From contig PFTO01000160.1 in the NCBI GenBank assembly GCA_002789615.1, positions 8,050-15,277 of the forward strand: a DNA stretch of 7,228 nucleotides. The letters are read 5' to 3'. Under the pieces are notes generated by a model that ran no database searches, was not told where the DNA came from, and saw only the letters and a list, made by a program, of their open reading frames with translations. The translations under genes were made by a program, and so were the position numbers. Source of the DNA: Acidobacteria bacterium CG_4_9_14_3_um_filter_49_7 (GTDB lineage Bacteria > Acidobacteriota > Holophagae > Thermotomaculales > Thermotomaculaceae). Numbering within the stretch: position 1 is the first letter of the stretch; each line of letters opens with the position of its first letter. This document shows, in pieces, positions 1 through 7,080 of this stretch.

Positions 1-434
1 TATTCCACATTTTGAAAAGAAAAGGGTTCGTTGGTTTTCCCGGGCCTGATGATGGGTTCAATTTTGAACCACAAGATCCGGACTTCCTTCCATTTGAACG
101 TGTCCCAGGGCTGAATGCGACCTTCCGGGATCATTTTTCCGTCAATTTTCAGGTGTTTGCTGACAGAAAAGTAGGTGGGTTCTGTATCCCCATGTTGAGT
201 GGCGATGACCACGGCCTGAAGGACCGGGTCGTCATCCGGCGTAACAATCAGCCGATCATTTGTGGCATAGTCCAGTTTGTTGGTTTTGACTACAACAACG
301 GCTTTCAGGAGCTTCGGTGCGTGGGTGACCCTGAATTTCGGGTGAAGTATCAGAAAATAGAAGCCGGAGCCGCCGACCAGTATTGTCAACAGAATCAATA
401 ACAGATTATCTTTTAAGAAGCTCTTTAATTTCAT
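1..434 (-). CDS. Membrane-anchored protein of unknown function, C-terminus cut by the window edge
   Basis: I do not recognise this family. Reading the minus strand from the ATG at 434 gives 144 codons without a stop up to the left edge. The start is well supported: GGAGG lies 6 nt upstream (441-445). The N-terminus is MKLKSFLKDN, then a hydrophobic stretch (residues 11-30) followed by His-Pro, so a single N-terminal membrane anchor or uncleaved signal with the rest outside the cytoplasm is likely. The visible soluble part (33-144) looks folded and beta-rich, with a run of valines at 46-49, an acidic PDDDP at 66-70, and a tryptophan-rich stretch with W110, W115 and W122. It overlaps the end of the radical SAM gene by 29 nt, so it is probably cotranscribed and translationally coupled with it. 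In several related bacteria era follows this gene pair; this protein is not Era. That it is a real gene is fairly sure; its function is unknown. Confidence 0.8.
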   Translation of the reverse strand, partial: MKLKSFLKDNLLLILLTILVGGSGFYFLILHPKFRVTHAPKLLKAVVVVKTNKLDYATNDRLIVTPDDDPVLQAVVIATQHGDTEPTYFSVSKHLKIDGKMIPEGRIQPWDTFKWKEVRILWFKIEPIIRPGKTNEPFSFQNVE

Positions 435-1434
435 ACAAGCCCTCCGTCAGCATATGATAACATGATCCATTTACAAGAACATCCCAAGGTTTAACCCTGT
501 TGTCCCTCACAAACGTCAGGCCCGGAAATTGAATGACGTTTTCCCGTTTGAACCCGATGGCGTAAGAAAAATGGCTCTCGGGAACTGTGACTGAGGATTT
601 CGGCTGCAGGTTGATCTTTCTGAAAAAGCGCTGGTAAATCCGGGAAAGTACCCGGTGGCGCAGCGCTGCGTGGAAGCAACCCGAAAGGACTTGTCCCGGT
701 CGGGTCAGGGAATCGGTGGGTTGCAGGCCAATCCGAATGACAGGAATTCCGACGCTCTCCATGCAGTATGTTGCCATTGCCAGACGGTTCAGCGTTTCTT
801 CGCAACCGGGTGCCTCGTAGCCTATTCTTGCCAGTTCGGTATCTGCCAGGACAAGTAAGGGATGGAGTCGCACAGTATCCGGTTTCAACTCCAGGGTTGT
901 AAGGACAGTTTTTTGAAAGGAGACCTCTGTTTCTTCGGGGCATCCGGTCATGAGATGAATTCCCGTTGTGAACCCACTGGATTGGAGACGCCCTACAGCA
1001 TGGATTGCAGTTTCTGCAGAGTGTCTGCGCTTCAGACTGCGTAGCACCCTGTCGTCAAAGGATTCCACCCCTAACTCCACCGTGGTTACCCCATGTTCCT
1101 TCAAGAGCAAGATGATTTTTTCATCCACACAGTCCGGACGGGTGGAGACCCGAATGCCTGAAACGCCGCTCTCACCGATGAAGGGGGTGCACTCCTGAAG
1201 ATACCGGGCCATCAATGCCGGGTCCCCGGCTGTAAAAGTACCGCCGAAAAAAGCAATTTCAACTGATGTTCCCGGGTAGTGAGTTGCCAGTGTTTTGAGT
1301 GCTGTTTTTATTTTGCTCCGAACGTCCCGGGGAGAATGAACCGGGGCATCCACGCCATTGGCGGCACGGACATTGCAAAATGCACAATGGTATGGACAGG
1401 CCTCTTCAGGAAGAAAAATTGGGATCAGCTTCAT
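406..1434 (-). CDS. Elp3-like radical SAM protein (no acetyltransferase domain)
   Basis: This is a 342-residue radical SAM enzyme. The [4Fe-4S]-binding cysteines are C13, C17 and C20 in ACPYHCAFCN, the CxxxCxxC signature right at the N-terminus. Further family motifs follow: AFFGGTFTAGD (61-71, the glycine-rich SAM-contacting strand), VSTRPDCVDE (96-105), VELGVESFDDRVL (119-131) and RLHPLLVLADTEL (189-201), all typical of the Elp3/COG1243-type core. No GNAT acetyltransferase domain follows, so it is not a full Elp3. The C-terminal third (about 250-342) is less conserved. Elp3 modifies wobble uridine in tRNA; a tRNA or other RNA substrate here is only inference. The open frame extends upstream to 1716, but that part is an rnc shadow, so the Met at 1434 just before the cysteine motif was chosen. 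No clear Shine-Dalgarno lies upstream, and the start sits 29 nt inside rnc, which fits translational coupling. Confidence 0.88.
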   Translation of the reverse strand: MKLIPIFLPEEACPYHCAFCNVRAANGVDAPVHSPRDVRSKIKTALKTLATHYPGTSVEIAFFGGTFTAGDPALMARYLQECTPFIGESGVSGIRVSTRPDCVDEKIILLLKEHGVTTVELGVESFDDRVLRSLKRRHSAETAIHAVGRLQSSGFTTGIHLMTGCPEETEVSFQKTVLTTLELKPDTVRLHPLLVLADTELARIGYEAPGCEETLNRLAMATYCMESVGIPVIRIGLQPTDSLTRPGQVLSGCFHAALRHRVLSRIYQRFFRKINLQPKSSVTVPESHFSYAIGFKRENVIQFPGLTFVRDNRVKPWDVLVNGSCYHMLTEGLYEIKELLKR

Positions 1435-2143
1435 GGAGGAACCACTTGAGGTTTTTCCCGTTATCAGTTTGCTGCAACACCTTGGCCGCACAGTCCTGAT
1501 GTGCCTGTTTCTTGGACTGGCCCCTGCCTTTGGCCAGTGGAACACCATTAAAACGCATTTCCACGAAGAAAACCGCATCATGGACCGGTCCTTGTCGCTC
1601 AAGCAGAACATAATCGGGCGGCTGCAGCCCCAGGCTCTGGAACGCTTCCTGAAGTTGAGTCTTGTGGTCAAAAACGGCCTGATTCGGATCTGATATCCGG
1701 TAATCTGCCTGATCAAAGAGGTTCATAATCAACCCCTCTGCGGCAAGGATGCCGCCATCCAGATACACGGCACCAATGATGGCTTCCAGAAGATTTTCCT
1801 TGAGTTTCCGATTGTTCTGGATCTCTTTTTCTCCCTTTTCCACCAGCAGAAAGCGTTGGAGATCCAGTTTTTCCGTAATGGTGGCCAGAACCTTTGAGTG
1901 AACCATGAAAGCCTTGATTTTGCTCAAGGTCCCTTCGCTTTCATCGGGGAAACGGCGGTACAGGTCTTCTGCTATAACCAACCCCAATACACTGTCTCCA
2001 AGGAATTCCAGTCTTTCATTGTGCGGAACGGCATTCTGGACGTTAACGTAGGAACGGTGGGTAAATGCCTGGGTGAGGAGCTCCCTGTCGCGAAAACGAT
2101 ACCCCAGTATTTTTTCTATTTCCTGCACGATGCGTTCATCCAT
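1406..2143 (-). CDS. rnc: Ribonuclease III
   Basis: RNase III cuts double-stranded RNA, including rRNA precursors and mRNA leaders, in the cytoplasm. The 245-residue length is close to the usual 220-250. The catalytic domain (about 1-150) holds the signature NERLEFLGDSVL at 42-53, giving metal-binding E43, E46 and D50, then E70 in ESEGTLSK and E120 in ENLLEAIIGAVYLD. The position equivalent to E. coli D114 is N117 here. The double-stranded RNA-binding domain (about 157-225) has DHKTQLQEAFQ, GPVHDAVF and GRGQSKKQAHQDCAAK. The frame stays open to a Met at 2182, but the Met at 2143 begins at the normal RNase III N-terminus (MDERIVQEIE) and has AGGAG 5 nt upstream (2149-2153), so it was chosen. 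A short tail after residue 225 overlaps the radical SAM start. A 180-bp leader separates it from the upstream phosphatase gene, enough room for its own promoter and for RNase III autoregulation as in E. coli, though no matching long hairpin was seen. Confidence 0.96.
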   Translation of the reverse strand: MDERIVQEIEKILGYRFRDRELLTQAFTHRSYVNVQNAVPHNERLEFLGDSVLGLVIAEDLYRRFPDESEGTLSKIKAFMVHSKVLATITEKLDLQRFLLVEKGEKEIQNNRKLKENLLEAIIGAVYLDGGILAAEGLIMNLFDQADYRISDPNQAVFDHKTQLQEAFQSLGLQPPDYVLLERQGPVHDAVFFVEMRFNGVPLAKGRGQSKKQAHQDCAAKVLQQTDNGKNLKWFLHEADPNFSS

Positions 2144-2200
2144 GTTTACTCCTGAACCCTCTTTGGAGAAGGACCTGCCCATTGCATTGTCCCTGAAATC

Positions 2201-2224
2201 CTGTCCCCGGTCAAGTCGGGACGG
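2201..2224. repeat. Small inverted repeat (stem-loop) in the rnc leader
   Basis: On the plus strand GTCCC (2203-2207) pairs with GGGAC (2218-2222) around a 10-nt loop. The outer T2202/G2223 wobble and C2201/G2224 pair extend it to 7 bp in that orientation. On the rnc-sense strand the outer extension has one mismatch. An alternative register pairs CCCG with CGGG. The CCCGGTCAAGTCGGG look resembles short REP-like intergenic palindromes found in many proteobacterial genomes. A role in rnc mRNA stability or autoregulation is possible but not shown. Confidence 0.35.
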
Positions 2225-2290
2225 CCTGCAGACGAGTGTAAGTGCAAGCTCGAGTGTGTGATAGAAGGGGATTGCCCATTGTACCTGTTC

Positions 2291-2310
2291 TTAACTTAAC
2301 CTTACCTTAC
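2291..2310. repeat. Pentamer tandem microrepeat (TTAAC)2(CTTAC)2
   Basis: The plus strand reads TTAAC twice then CTTAC twice, perfect over 20 bp; the rnc-sense strand reads (GTAAG)2(GTTAA)2. It lies between the phosphatase stop and the TACAAT hexamer ahead of rnc, roughly where a -35 would be expected. It could be a low-complexity slippage tract or a repeated binding half-site. Its function is unknown. Confidence 0.5.
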
Positions 2311-2323
2311 TGGTTGTTCAACC

Positions 2324-3643
2324 TCATCCTTGTCCTTCCCCGCGTTTCACTATCATAAGTGTCATGTCGTCGTATTGGGGTGTTGTTCCGGCAAAAGCCT
2401 GGACAGCTGAAAAGACGGAATTGGTGAGTTTTTCTGCGGAAGCATTGGCATGTGAGGTCAATTGTTGGATGAGACGATCCATACCAAACTCTTCTCCCTG
2501 TTCATCCAGAGCTTCGGTAATACCGTCGGAGTAGATGGCAAGAATGCTTTCCCGGGTCATTGGGGCAGTCTTCTTACTGTACTCGGAATCTTCAAAAAAC
2601 CCCACCGCCATGTTGTTGGTGGAAAGAAGTGCTGGCGCCTCTCCCGGAGACAGGAGGATGCCCTTGTTGTGGCCTGCGTTTACAAACTCAAAGCTGTTCT
2701 CTCGGATATCCAGTGTTCCGTAAAACAAAGTGGCATATTTTTCCGGTGTGGTGTTGTTGAAAAATCGGCGGTTGATTCCGGCCAGTCTGGCGCAGACATC
2801 CGGATGTCCATACAGGGATTCACCGCGGACAGTGGCCTGAAGGTTTGCCATGAGAAGGGCTGCGGGGAGGCCTTTTCCGGAAATATCTCCCACGCAGAGT
2901 ACCCATTTGTCGGGACTTATTTGGATGAAGTCGTAGTAGTCTCCTCCGATTTCCTTAGCGCTGATCATGTTGACGCTGATGTCGTAGAGGTCAAGGGTCG
3001 GAACATTGGCCGGTAACAGGCTTCTTTGAATCCGTTCGGAAGTCTTGAGTTCTTCCTGCAGATGAATCAGCTTCCGTTCTTCTTCCCAGAGCCGGCTGCT
3101 TTCGATGATTTGTGCGGATTCAGAAGCAATTACGGTCAGGAGACTCTGATCATTTTCACTGAATTTCCGGTCATTCTTCTTATTGAACAAAGCGATCAAA
3201 CCGGTAATTTCTCCCCGGACAATCAGCGGTATGGCCAAGAGGTTATTGATGTTGTGCTTTCGAAGGGTGGGGGAGAGGAAGACATCTTCTTCGGTGGTGT
3301 CGTTGAGCATCAACGGTTTCCGGTGGGCCAGCATCCATCCGGTTAACTGATCATCCAGCCGGAATTGGACTAATTTCTGTGTGGTGCGGGAGTGGCGTAC
3401 CCGGGTCTTCAGCGCATCGTCTTCTCCGGTTTTATCCACAAGAAAAACAGCTGCCTGTTCAACATCAATATGCTGGACGCATTTTTTCGTGATGAGATCC
3501 AAGACGTCGTCCAGGGAAAGTGTTGAGCTAATCGCAGTGGCAATATCGTTGAGGACGGAGAGCTCGCCCAGTGATTTCTTCAACATTTCGACCTGAGAGC
3601 GCAGAGTTGCCAGCTCCTTTTTTGAATCGCGATTGAAAACCAT
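2324..3643 (-). CDS. GAF-domain PP2C/SpoIIE-type serine phosphatase (RsbU-like)
   Basis: This 439-residue cytoplasmic signalling protein has three parts. A short N-terminal coiled coil (about 7-30) leads into a GAF sensor domain (about 35-185, including AIPLIVRGEITGLIALFNKK), and a helical linker (about 185-210) leads into a SpoIIE/PP2C phosphatase domain (about 195-436). The metal-binding acidic residues of this family are all visible: E231 and D235 in EIGGDYYD, D253 in VGDISGKG, D373 in YSDGITEA, and D425/D426 in YDDMTLM. It is therefore likely an active Mn/Mg-dependent phosphatase. Relatives dephosphorylate anti-sigma-factor antagonists (STAS proteins) in partner switching, but no STAS or anti-sigma kinase gene lies in the window, so the partner is unknown. 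The GAF ligand is also unknown. There are no membrane segments. The start at 3643 has AAGGAAGG just upstream. With gaps of 125 bp upstream and 180 bp downstream it is probably monocistronic. Confidence 0.93.
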   Translation of the reverse strand: MVFNRDSKKELATLRSQVEMLKKSLGELSVLNDIATAISSTLSLDDVLDLITKKCVQHIDVEQAAVFLVDKTGEDDALKTRVRHSRTTQKLVQFRLDDQLTGWMLAHRKPLMLNDTTEEDVFLSPTLRKHNINNLLAIPLIVRGEITGLIALFNKKNDRKFSENDQSLLTVIASESAQIIESSRLWEEERKLIHLQEELKTSERIQRSLLPANVPTLDLYDISVNMISAKEIGGDYYDFIQISPDKWVLCVGDISGKGLPAALLMANLQATVRGESLYGHPDVCARLAGINRRFFNNTTPEKYATLFYGTLDIRENSFEFVNAGHNKGILLSPGEAPALLSTNNMAVGFFEDSEYSKKTAPMTRESILAIYSDGITEALDEQGEEFGMDRLIQQLTSHANASAEKLTNSVFSAVQAFAGTTPQYDDMTLMIVKRGEGQG

Positions 3644-3713
3644 TTTGCCTTCCTTTTCTATTTCAATCCTTCATGGATTCGGGTCGGCAATTGTACTGTT
3701 GCAAACCCCGGTC

Positions 3714-3723
3714 ATTGTATCAC
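3714..3723 (-). promoter_or_regulatory. Candidate extended -10 promoter element for the phosphatase gene
   Basis: The minus strand reads GTGATACAAT, that is TG-n-TACAAT, an extended -10 with five of six consensus bases in the hexamer. A transcript would start near 3707 and have a leader of about 64 nt. No good -35 is present at 16-18 nt spacing, which an extended -10 can tolerate. The same ten bases occur ahead of the nuclease gene. A second TACAAT lies at 3695-3690, so the exact start is uncertain. Confidence 0.45.
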
Positions 3724-3727
3724 AAGG

Positions 3728-3737
3728 AGCAATTGCT
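3728..3737. promoter_or_regulatory. Perfect 10-bp palindrome AGCAATTGCT, possible operator
   Basis: AGCAATTGCT equals its own reverse complement. It sits 8 bp upstream of the TACAAT hexamer of the candidate phosphatase promoter, between the -10 and -35 positions, where a bound repressor would block RNA polymerase. It is short enough to occur by chance, and no regulator gene is nearby. Confidence 0.22.
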
Positions 3738-3768
3738 ATGAGTGCGAGAACGTGACAGGTTCAGTGTT

Positions 3769-6700
3769 TCACATGCCCGATGCCATCTTAAACATGGAAG
3801 ACTGGAGATGCCCGTCCGCAGGAAGTGTGCCGCTGTCCTCGTCACTGGCCAGAATGACATAGCTGCCCGCCAGGGGTTGGGTGGATTCAAAAACAATACT
3901 GCCCGTGAAATGGTCCAGATTGTCCTCCGATGAAAGGTCTGCCTCAATAGGGAAGAGGGGGGCAACATTTTCCAATGTTTTGCTTGCCACAATATTGCCG
4001 TTTTCGTCCATGAACGTAACTGAGATTGAGGTGTTGGCACTCCCCACGTTGGTAATGTGGAAAATTCCGTTATGAGGCGTGTGAGAGAAACCATCCGGTG
4101 CGGTGGTATCATTTGAAATAAATGGGATAACCAGTTTTGTGTCCGTGTCGAAGGCGCTGATGCCCGTGATGCCTTCGTTGTGAGACCAGGAATTGTCTCC
4201 CTGAACCAGTTCAGTGACAATGGGCACGTCGGAAACGATTTTCAGGATGCCGGTAAAGTGCGTACTGTCGGAAAGGCCCAGCACGAGGCTGGAAAGATCC
4301 AGGTTCGTGGTTTTGGAAGCTCCGACAACTCCTTTGACTTTTCTCTTTGAATCAAGGGTTAGAACGATTTCCCTGAGTTGGCTTTTCCCTTCTTTCGATG
4401 GGAAAGCCATGTTACTGCCATCCACAAACATGTCCAGGGTGATCGTTGCCGCAGTGTCACCGGGATTCAAAAGCGCGATGCCCCGCCAGTCCACGTCTTT
4501 GCTCATAGGGATGTAAAAAGTTGTGGCAAGACGATTTGCCGGGGTGGCATTGAGCCCACTCATGACCCCCAGTGAACTTCCGCCTTCGTGGACTCCAAAT
4601 AACTGGTAACTCATAGTGTTACATCCGGATACACCTGATATTTTCATCCATTCCTCATCCTCTGTGCTGGTGACATCCTGGCTGACGTAAGCGACTTTGT
4701 TGATCGGTGTGGAGCCGTCGAGAAAATCCATGGCGATGGGGGTGTCCACATCGGCGGTATCAGGGTACTTATGGAAATCCAGTGTAATTTCACCACCTGG
4801 GGAGTTTGTCCAGTGGGCGATTCCGGTCCACCACTGCCAGCTTTCATCAATGTGGCCGATATAGGCGACCTCGGACAGAAGTTGTGCTTCCGCATCTGTC
4901 CAGTCATCGGCGGATACGGTGCGAAGCTCCAGACCACTTGCGATACCCCTTGCCTTGAAGCGTTCAGCGAGAGCAAAACTCCCATCACTTTCGATTTTCA
5001 TGCTGGCAATCCGACCGTAATCAGAAGATGAAAGGGGAGTGCTGAACGGAATCATGTTGAGATTCCAGTCAGCTGTATTGTGTCCCATGAGCGTCAGCCA
5101 GCGGGTTTCCGCAACTGTGTTTCCTTCCTTGTCCAGGGCGGCAATATGGTAGTAAGAAGGACTGGTCTCTGAATCCGTGATAGAAATGACGGTCTTCCAG
5201 AAACTGGAGGATGGATCACCTGATGAAGGTTGATAATCCACATGCGGGACAATGGCAAACCATGAAGGTGTTACGCCCTGGGGCTGAAAATCGAGGAAAG
5301 CAACCAACCCGTCATGATCGGAAAAACCAATGGGCGTATCCGGATTTTCATCTTCGACATAACTGGCTGGTGCATCGGCATTTACATGGGCAAATTGAAC
5401 ATTCCGGACATAATATCTTGCGCTGTGAGAGGCCAGGATGTGATCGATGATCTGGGTATTTCCATCATGGACATAGGAATAGCGATTTGAATGCGGAGAT
5501 GTCAGTACCAGATCGGTGAAATCCGGGTTTATTTCATCCGTGGCGGGCATCATGGCGCCCAGGGGATCGGGATGTCCCTTAATCTGACCGGTCACATCCA
5601 CATAGCCGTCGGTGAAGTCAAAGGCGTTAAAATCACCCGCTACAAAGAACGGTGTCAGCGGATGGTTTGTCTGATATTCTTCCATGAACTGGGAAATGCG
5701 AAATGCCTGTTGCTGGCGCTTTGTGCGGACAAAATTGGCACGATCCGGGTCCGGGTCGGGGTCCAGATCCGCGTCTATGTCGTTGAGAGATCTGTTATGG
5801 ATTATCAGAACGGAAATCAACTGGCTTGAGCCGTTCACTGTTGCGCTGGCTTCCACAAGCAGGGGTGGCCGATCGTGGAGGGTGTAGGTTGAACCGTTCA
5901 CGTCAAAGGTATCGTCCACCTGCTCTTCGGTGACAGTGTTGACTTGAACGTTGTCCCGGACCATGACGCCATTATGAATATCTCCGGTACCGCTTGCGCC
6001 AAAGAAAACGCTGTAATTGATAGTTGGGTCATCGGCATTGATTTTGTCCGCGAGATCCTGCAGAACCGTCTCGGTACCCACCTCTTCCAGGCAGAGAATG
6101 TCCGGGGCTTTCAACATGGTGCGAATCAACAGGGAAGCTTTTGTCAACCGAACGGAGTAATTGCCGTTGGTGGAAATGAACCTGAGCATGTTTTGAGTGG
6201 CAAGGAGAAGTTCTCCGGGATTCCGGTCCCGAACCGCTTCCGGGAAGGTGGAATCCGCAAGCTGGAGCATGTCCGGTAGCAGTTTGTATCGGTTGAACGA
6301 ATAGGTCAGGGGCCCTGTGGCCAACAAGATTCCAGTGCCTCCGGGAATATCCTGGTCAGCCAGCCCCAAGCCGTTCGGGTCCATCTGAAATCGCTCAGGA
6401 TTTCCATCCCAGACCGGGAAACCCGTTTCCCCGGGATAGAGAATACCGGGTTCACGGACTGGCCTTACAGCTTTGGCTGCGACAATTACATCTCCGTGAT
6501 AGTCATTACCCTCGCAGATAACACCATTCTCAATTTTTACTCGCATTCCCTCGCATCTCTCCAGATCCGTACCGGGATATGGCCGGTCCGGGCTGGGAAA
6601 GGTGGCATCCAGTTCAATCGGTGTTGGAAGTGCGTTTAGGCTGGATTGCACATTCAGATTGCTGACACTGCCAAGTTCGGTAAGTCCATAGTATTCAGAT

Positions 6701-7008
6701 ACTGTTGCAGTCAAAGTGATTTCATCTCCCACCGCTACGACCGGCGCAGACCCTGTGTACACATAAATGCCTTCTGACGTGAGCGGGTCTTCGTCCGCGT
6801 CCACATCCGCTGCCTGGAGGAAAAAGCCATTGCTGGTCAGTCCAGTGACGATGCCGCCGGTATCCACCGATTGGTCTTGAATGGGGGAAGCCATGCCGGT
6901 TCCCTGGATGTTGTGGATGGGAGTAAGTGCCTTCGTTCCGGCTGCCAGTGAAATGACGGTGAATACGTACAGAAAGCATGATAAAATCAGTGAACGACGA
7001 ATTTTCAT
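3769..7008 (-). CDS. Secreted endonuclease/exonuclease/phosphatase-family nuclease (ExeM/NucH-like) with C-terminal beta modules
   Basis: This 1079-residue protein begins MKIRRS, then has a hydrophobic core to about residue 24 and a likely signal peptidase site after A27. Residues 31-124 look like the OB-fold-like domain of extracellular nucleases (FFLQAADVDADEDP, GIYVYTG). Residues about 267-574 are a DNase I-like domain: N273 in ATQNML, E309 in LCLEEVG, DRPPL at 379-383, H404 in IIHNRS, D459/N461 in GDFNAF, D522 in IDHIL, and D564/H565 in FSDHDG. An Asp-Pro run (410-423) may bind calcium. Residues 582-1079 form about four degenerate beta-rich modules with no known catalytic motif, perhaps for adhesion or surface association. 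It likely degrades extracellular nucleic acid for phosphate or nutrients; substrate and DNA/RNA preference are inferred. The frame reaches a Met at 7026, but GGAGGT directly before the Met at 7008 and the signal peptide favour 7008. No terminator was recognised downstream. Confidence 0.9.
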   Translation of the reverse strand: MKIRRSLILSCFLYVFTVISLAAGTKALTPIHNIQGTGMASPIQDQSVDTGGIVTGLTSNGFFLQAADVDADEDPLTSEGIYVYTGSAPVVAVGDEITLTATVSEYYGLTELGSVSNLNVQSSLNALPTPIELDATFPSPDRPYPGTDLERCEGMRVKIENGVICEGNDYHGDVIVAAKAVRPVREPGILYPGETGFPVWDGNPERFQMDPNGLGLADQDIPGGTGILLATGPLTYSFNRYKLLPDMLQLADSTFPEAVRDRNPGELLLATQNMLRFISTNGNYSVRLTKASLLIRTMLKAPDILCLEEVGTETVLQDLADKINADDPTINYSVFFGASGTGDIHNGVMVRDNVQVNTVTEEQVDDTFDVNGSTYTLHDRPPLLVEASATVNGSSQLISVLIIHNRSLNDIDADLDPDPDPDRANFVRTKRQQQAFRISQFMEEYQTNHPLTPFFVAGDFNAFDFTDGYVDVTGQIKGHPDPLGAMMPATDEINPDFTDLVLTSPHSNRYSYVHDGNTQIIDHILASHSARYYVRNVQFAHVNADAPASYVEDENPDTPIGFSDHDGLVAFLDFQPQGVTPSWFAIVPHVDYQPSSGDPSSSFWKTVISITDSETSPSYYHIAALDKEGNTVAETRWLTLMGHNTADWNLNMIPFSTPLSSSDYGRIASMKIESDGSFALAERFKARGIASGLELRTVSADDWTDAEAQLLSEVAYIGHIDESWQWWTGIAHWTNSPGGEITLDFHKYPDTADVDTPIAMDFLDGSTPINKVAYVSQDVTSTEDEEWMKISGVSGCNTMSYQLFGVHEGGSSLGVMSGLNATPANRLATTFYIPMSKDVDWRGIALLNPGDTAATITLDMFVDGSNMAFPSKEGKSQLREIVLTLDSKRKVKGVVGASKTTNLDLSSLVLGLSDSTHFTGILKIVSDVPIVTELVQGDNSWSHNEGITGISAFDTDTKLVIPFISNDTTAPDGFSHTPHNGIFHITNVGSANTSISVTFMDENGNIVASKTLENVAPLFPIEADLSSEDNLDHFTGSIVFESTQPLAGSYVILASDEDSGTLPADGHLQSSMFKMASGM

Positions 7009-7053
7009 TTGACCTCCGCGGCGCATAGACGCACGACTGTGCTTTTCGCGTCA

Positions 7054-7063
7054 ATTGTATCAC
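7054..7063 (-). promoter_or_regulatory. Candidate extended -10 promoter element for the nuclease gene
   Basis: The minus strand reads GTGATACAAT, identical over ten bases to the element ahead of the phosphatase gene. TTGCTC at 7083-7078 gives a half-matching -35 with an 18-nt spacer. Transcription would begin near 7047, leaving a leader of about 39 nt before the start at 7008. This leader contains a small GCAC-AGTC-GTGC hairpin (7042-7031). Confidence 0.45.
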
Positions 7064-7080
7064 TTCTGAGGCCATTTGAG

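Larger units (their letters stand above)
2144..2323 (-). promoter_or_regulatory. rnc leader/intergenic region with candidate promoter
   Basis: This 180-bp gap between the phosphatase stop and the rnc start holds no gene that I can support. Read toward rnc it contains a -10-like TACAAT at 2283-2278 without a good -35 at 16-18 nt, a 9-nt direct repeat CAATGGGCA (complement at 2273-2281 and 2176-2184), the inverted repeat GGTT-GAAC-AACC (2323-2312) directly after the phosphatase stop, a 20-bp pentamer microrepeat, and a GTCCC/GGGAC stem-loop. No T-tract follows either inverted repeat, so neither looks like a rho-independent terminator. A separate rnc promoter is an inference from gap length and the TACAAT hexamer. 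Confidence 0.35.

Noticed and set aside
12..401. Plus-strand 129-codon open frame at the left end
   Set aside because: It lies wholly opposite the minus-strand membrane protein gene, which has a strong ribosome binding site and a clear membrane segment; the plus-strand translation has no recognisable features.
1435..1716. Upstream extension of the radical SAM frame
   Set aside because: The 94 extra residues come from rnc coding sequence in another frame, while rnc is intact and the radical SAM fold starts at the Met just before the cysteine motif.
2462..3016. Plus-strand 184-codon open frame
   Set aside because: It is antisense to the SpoIIE phosphatase domain, whose motifs are all intact on the minus strand.
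3731..3755. Tiny plus-strand gene after AAGGAG at 3725
   Set aside because: The ATG at 3738 is followed by only four sense codons before TGA.
3720..4220. Minus-strand 166-codon open frame
   Set aside because: It is an out-of-frame shadow of the nuclease C-terminus with no start signal or family features.
6976..6987. Lipoprotein signal (ILSC) in the nuclease N-terminus
   Set aside because: The Cys falls early inside the hydrophobic core, and hydrophobic residues continue well beyond it, which fits an ordinary signal peptide better.
7028..7052. Rho-independent terminator on the plus strand (GCAC-GACT-GTGC then TTTT)
   Set aside because: The stem is only 4 bp and no plus-strand gene lies upstream to terminate; it is more likely incidental structure in the nuclease leader.
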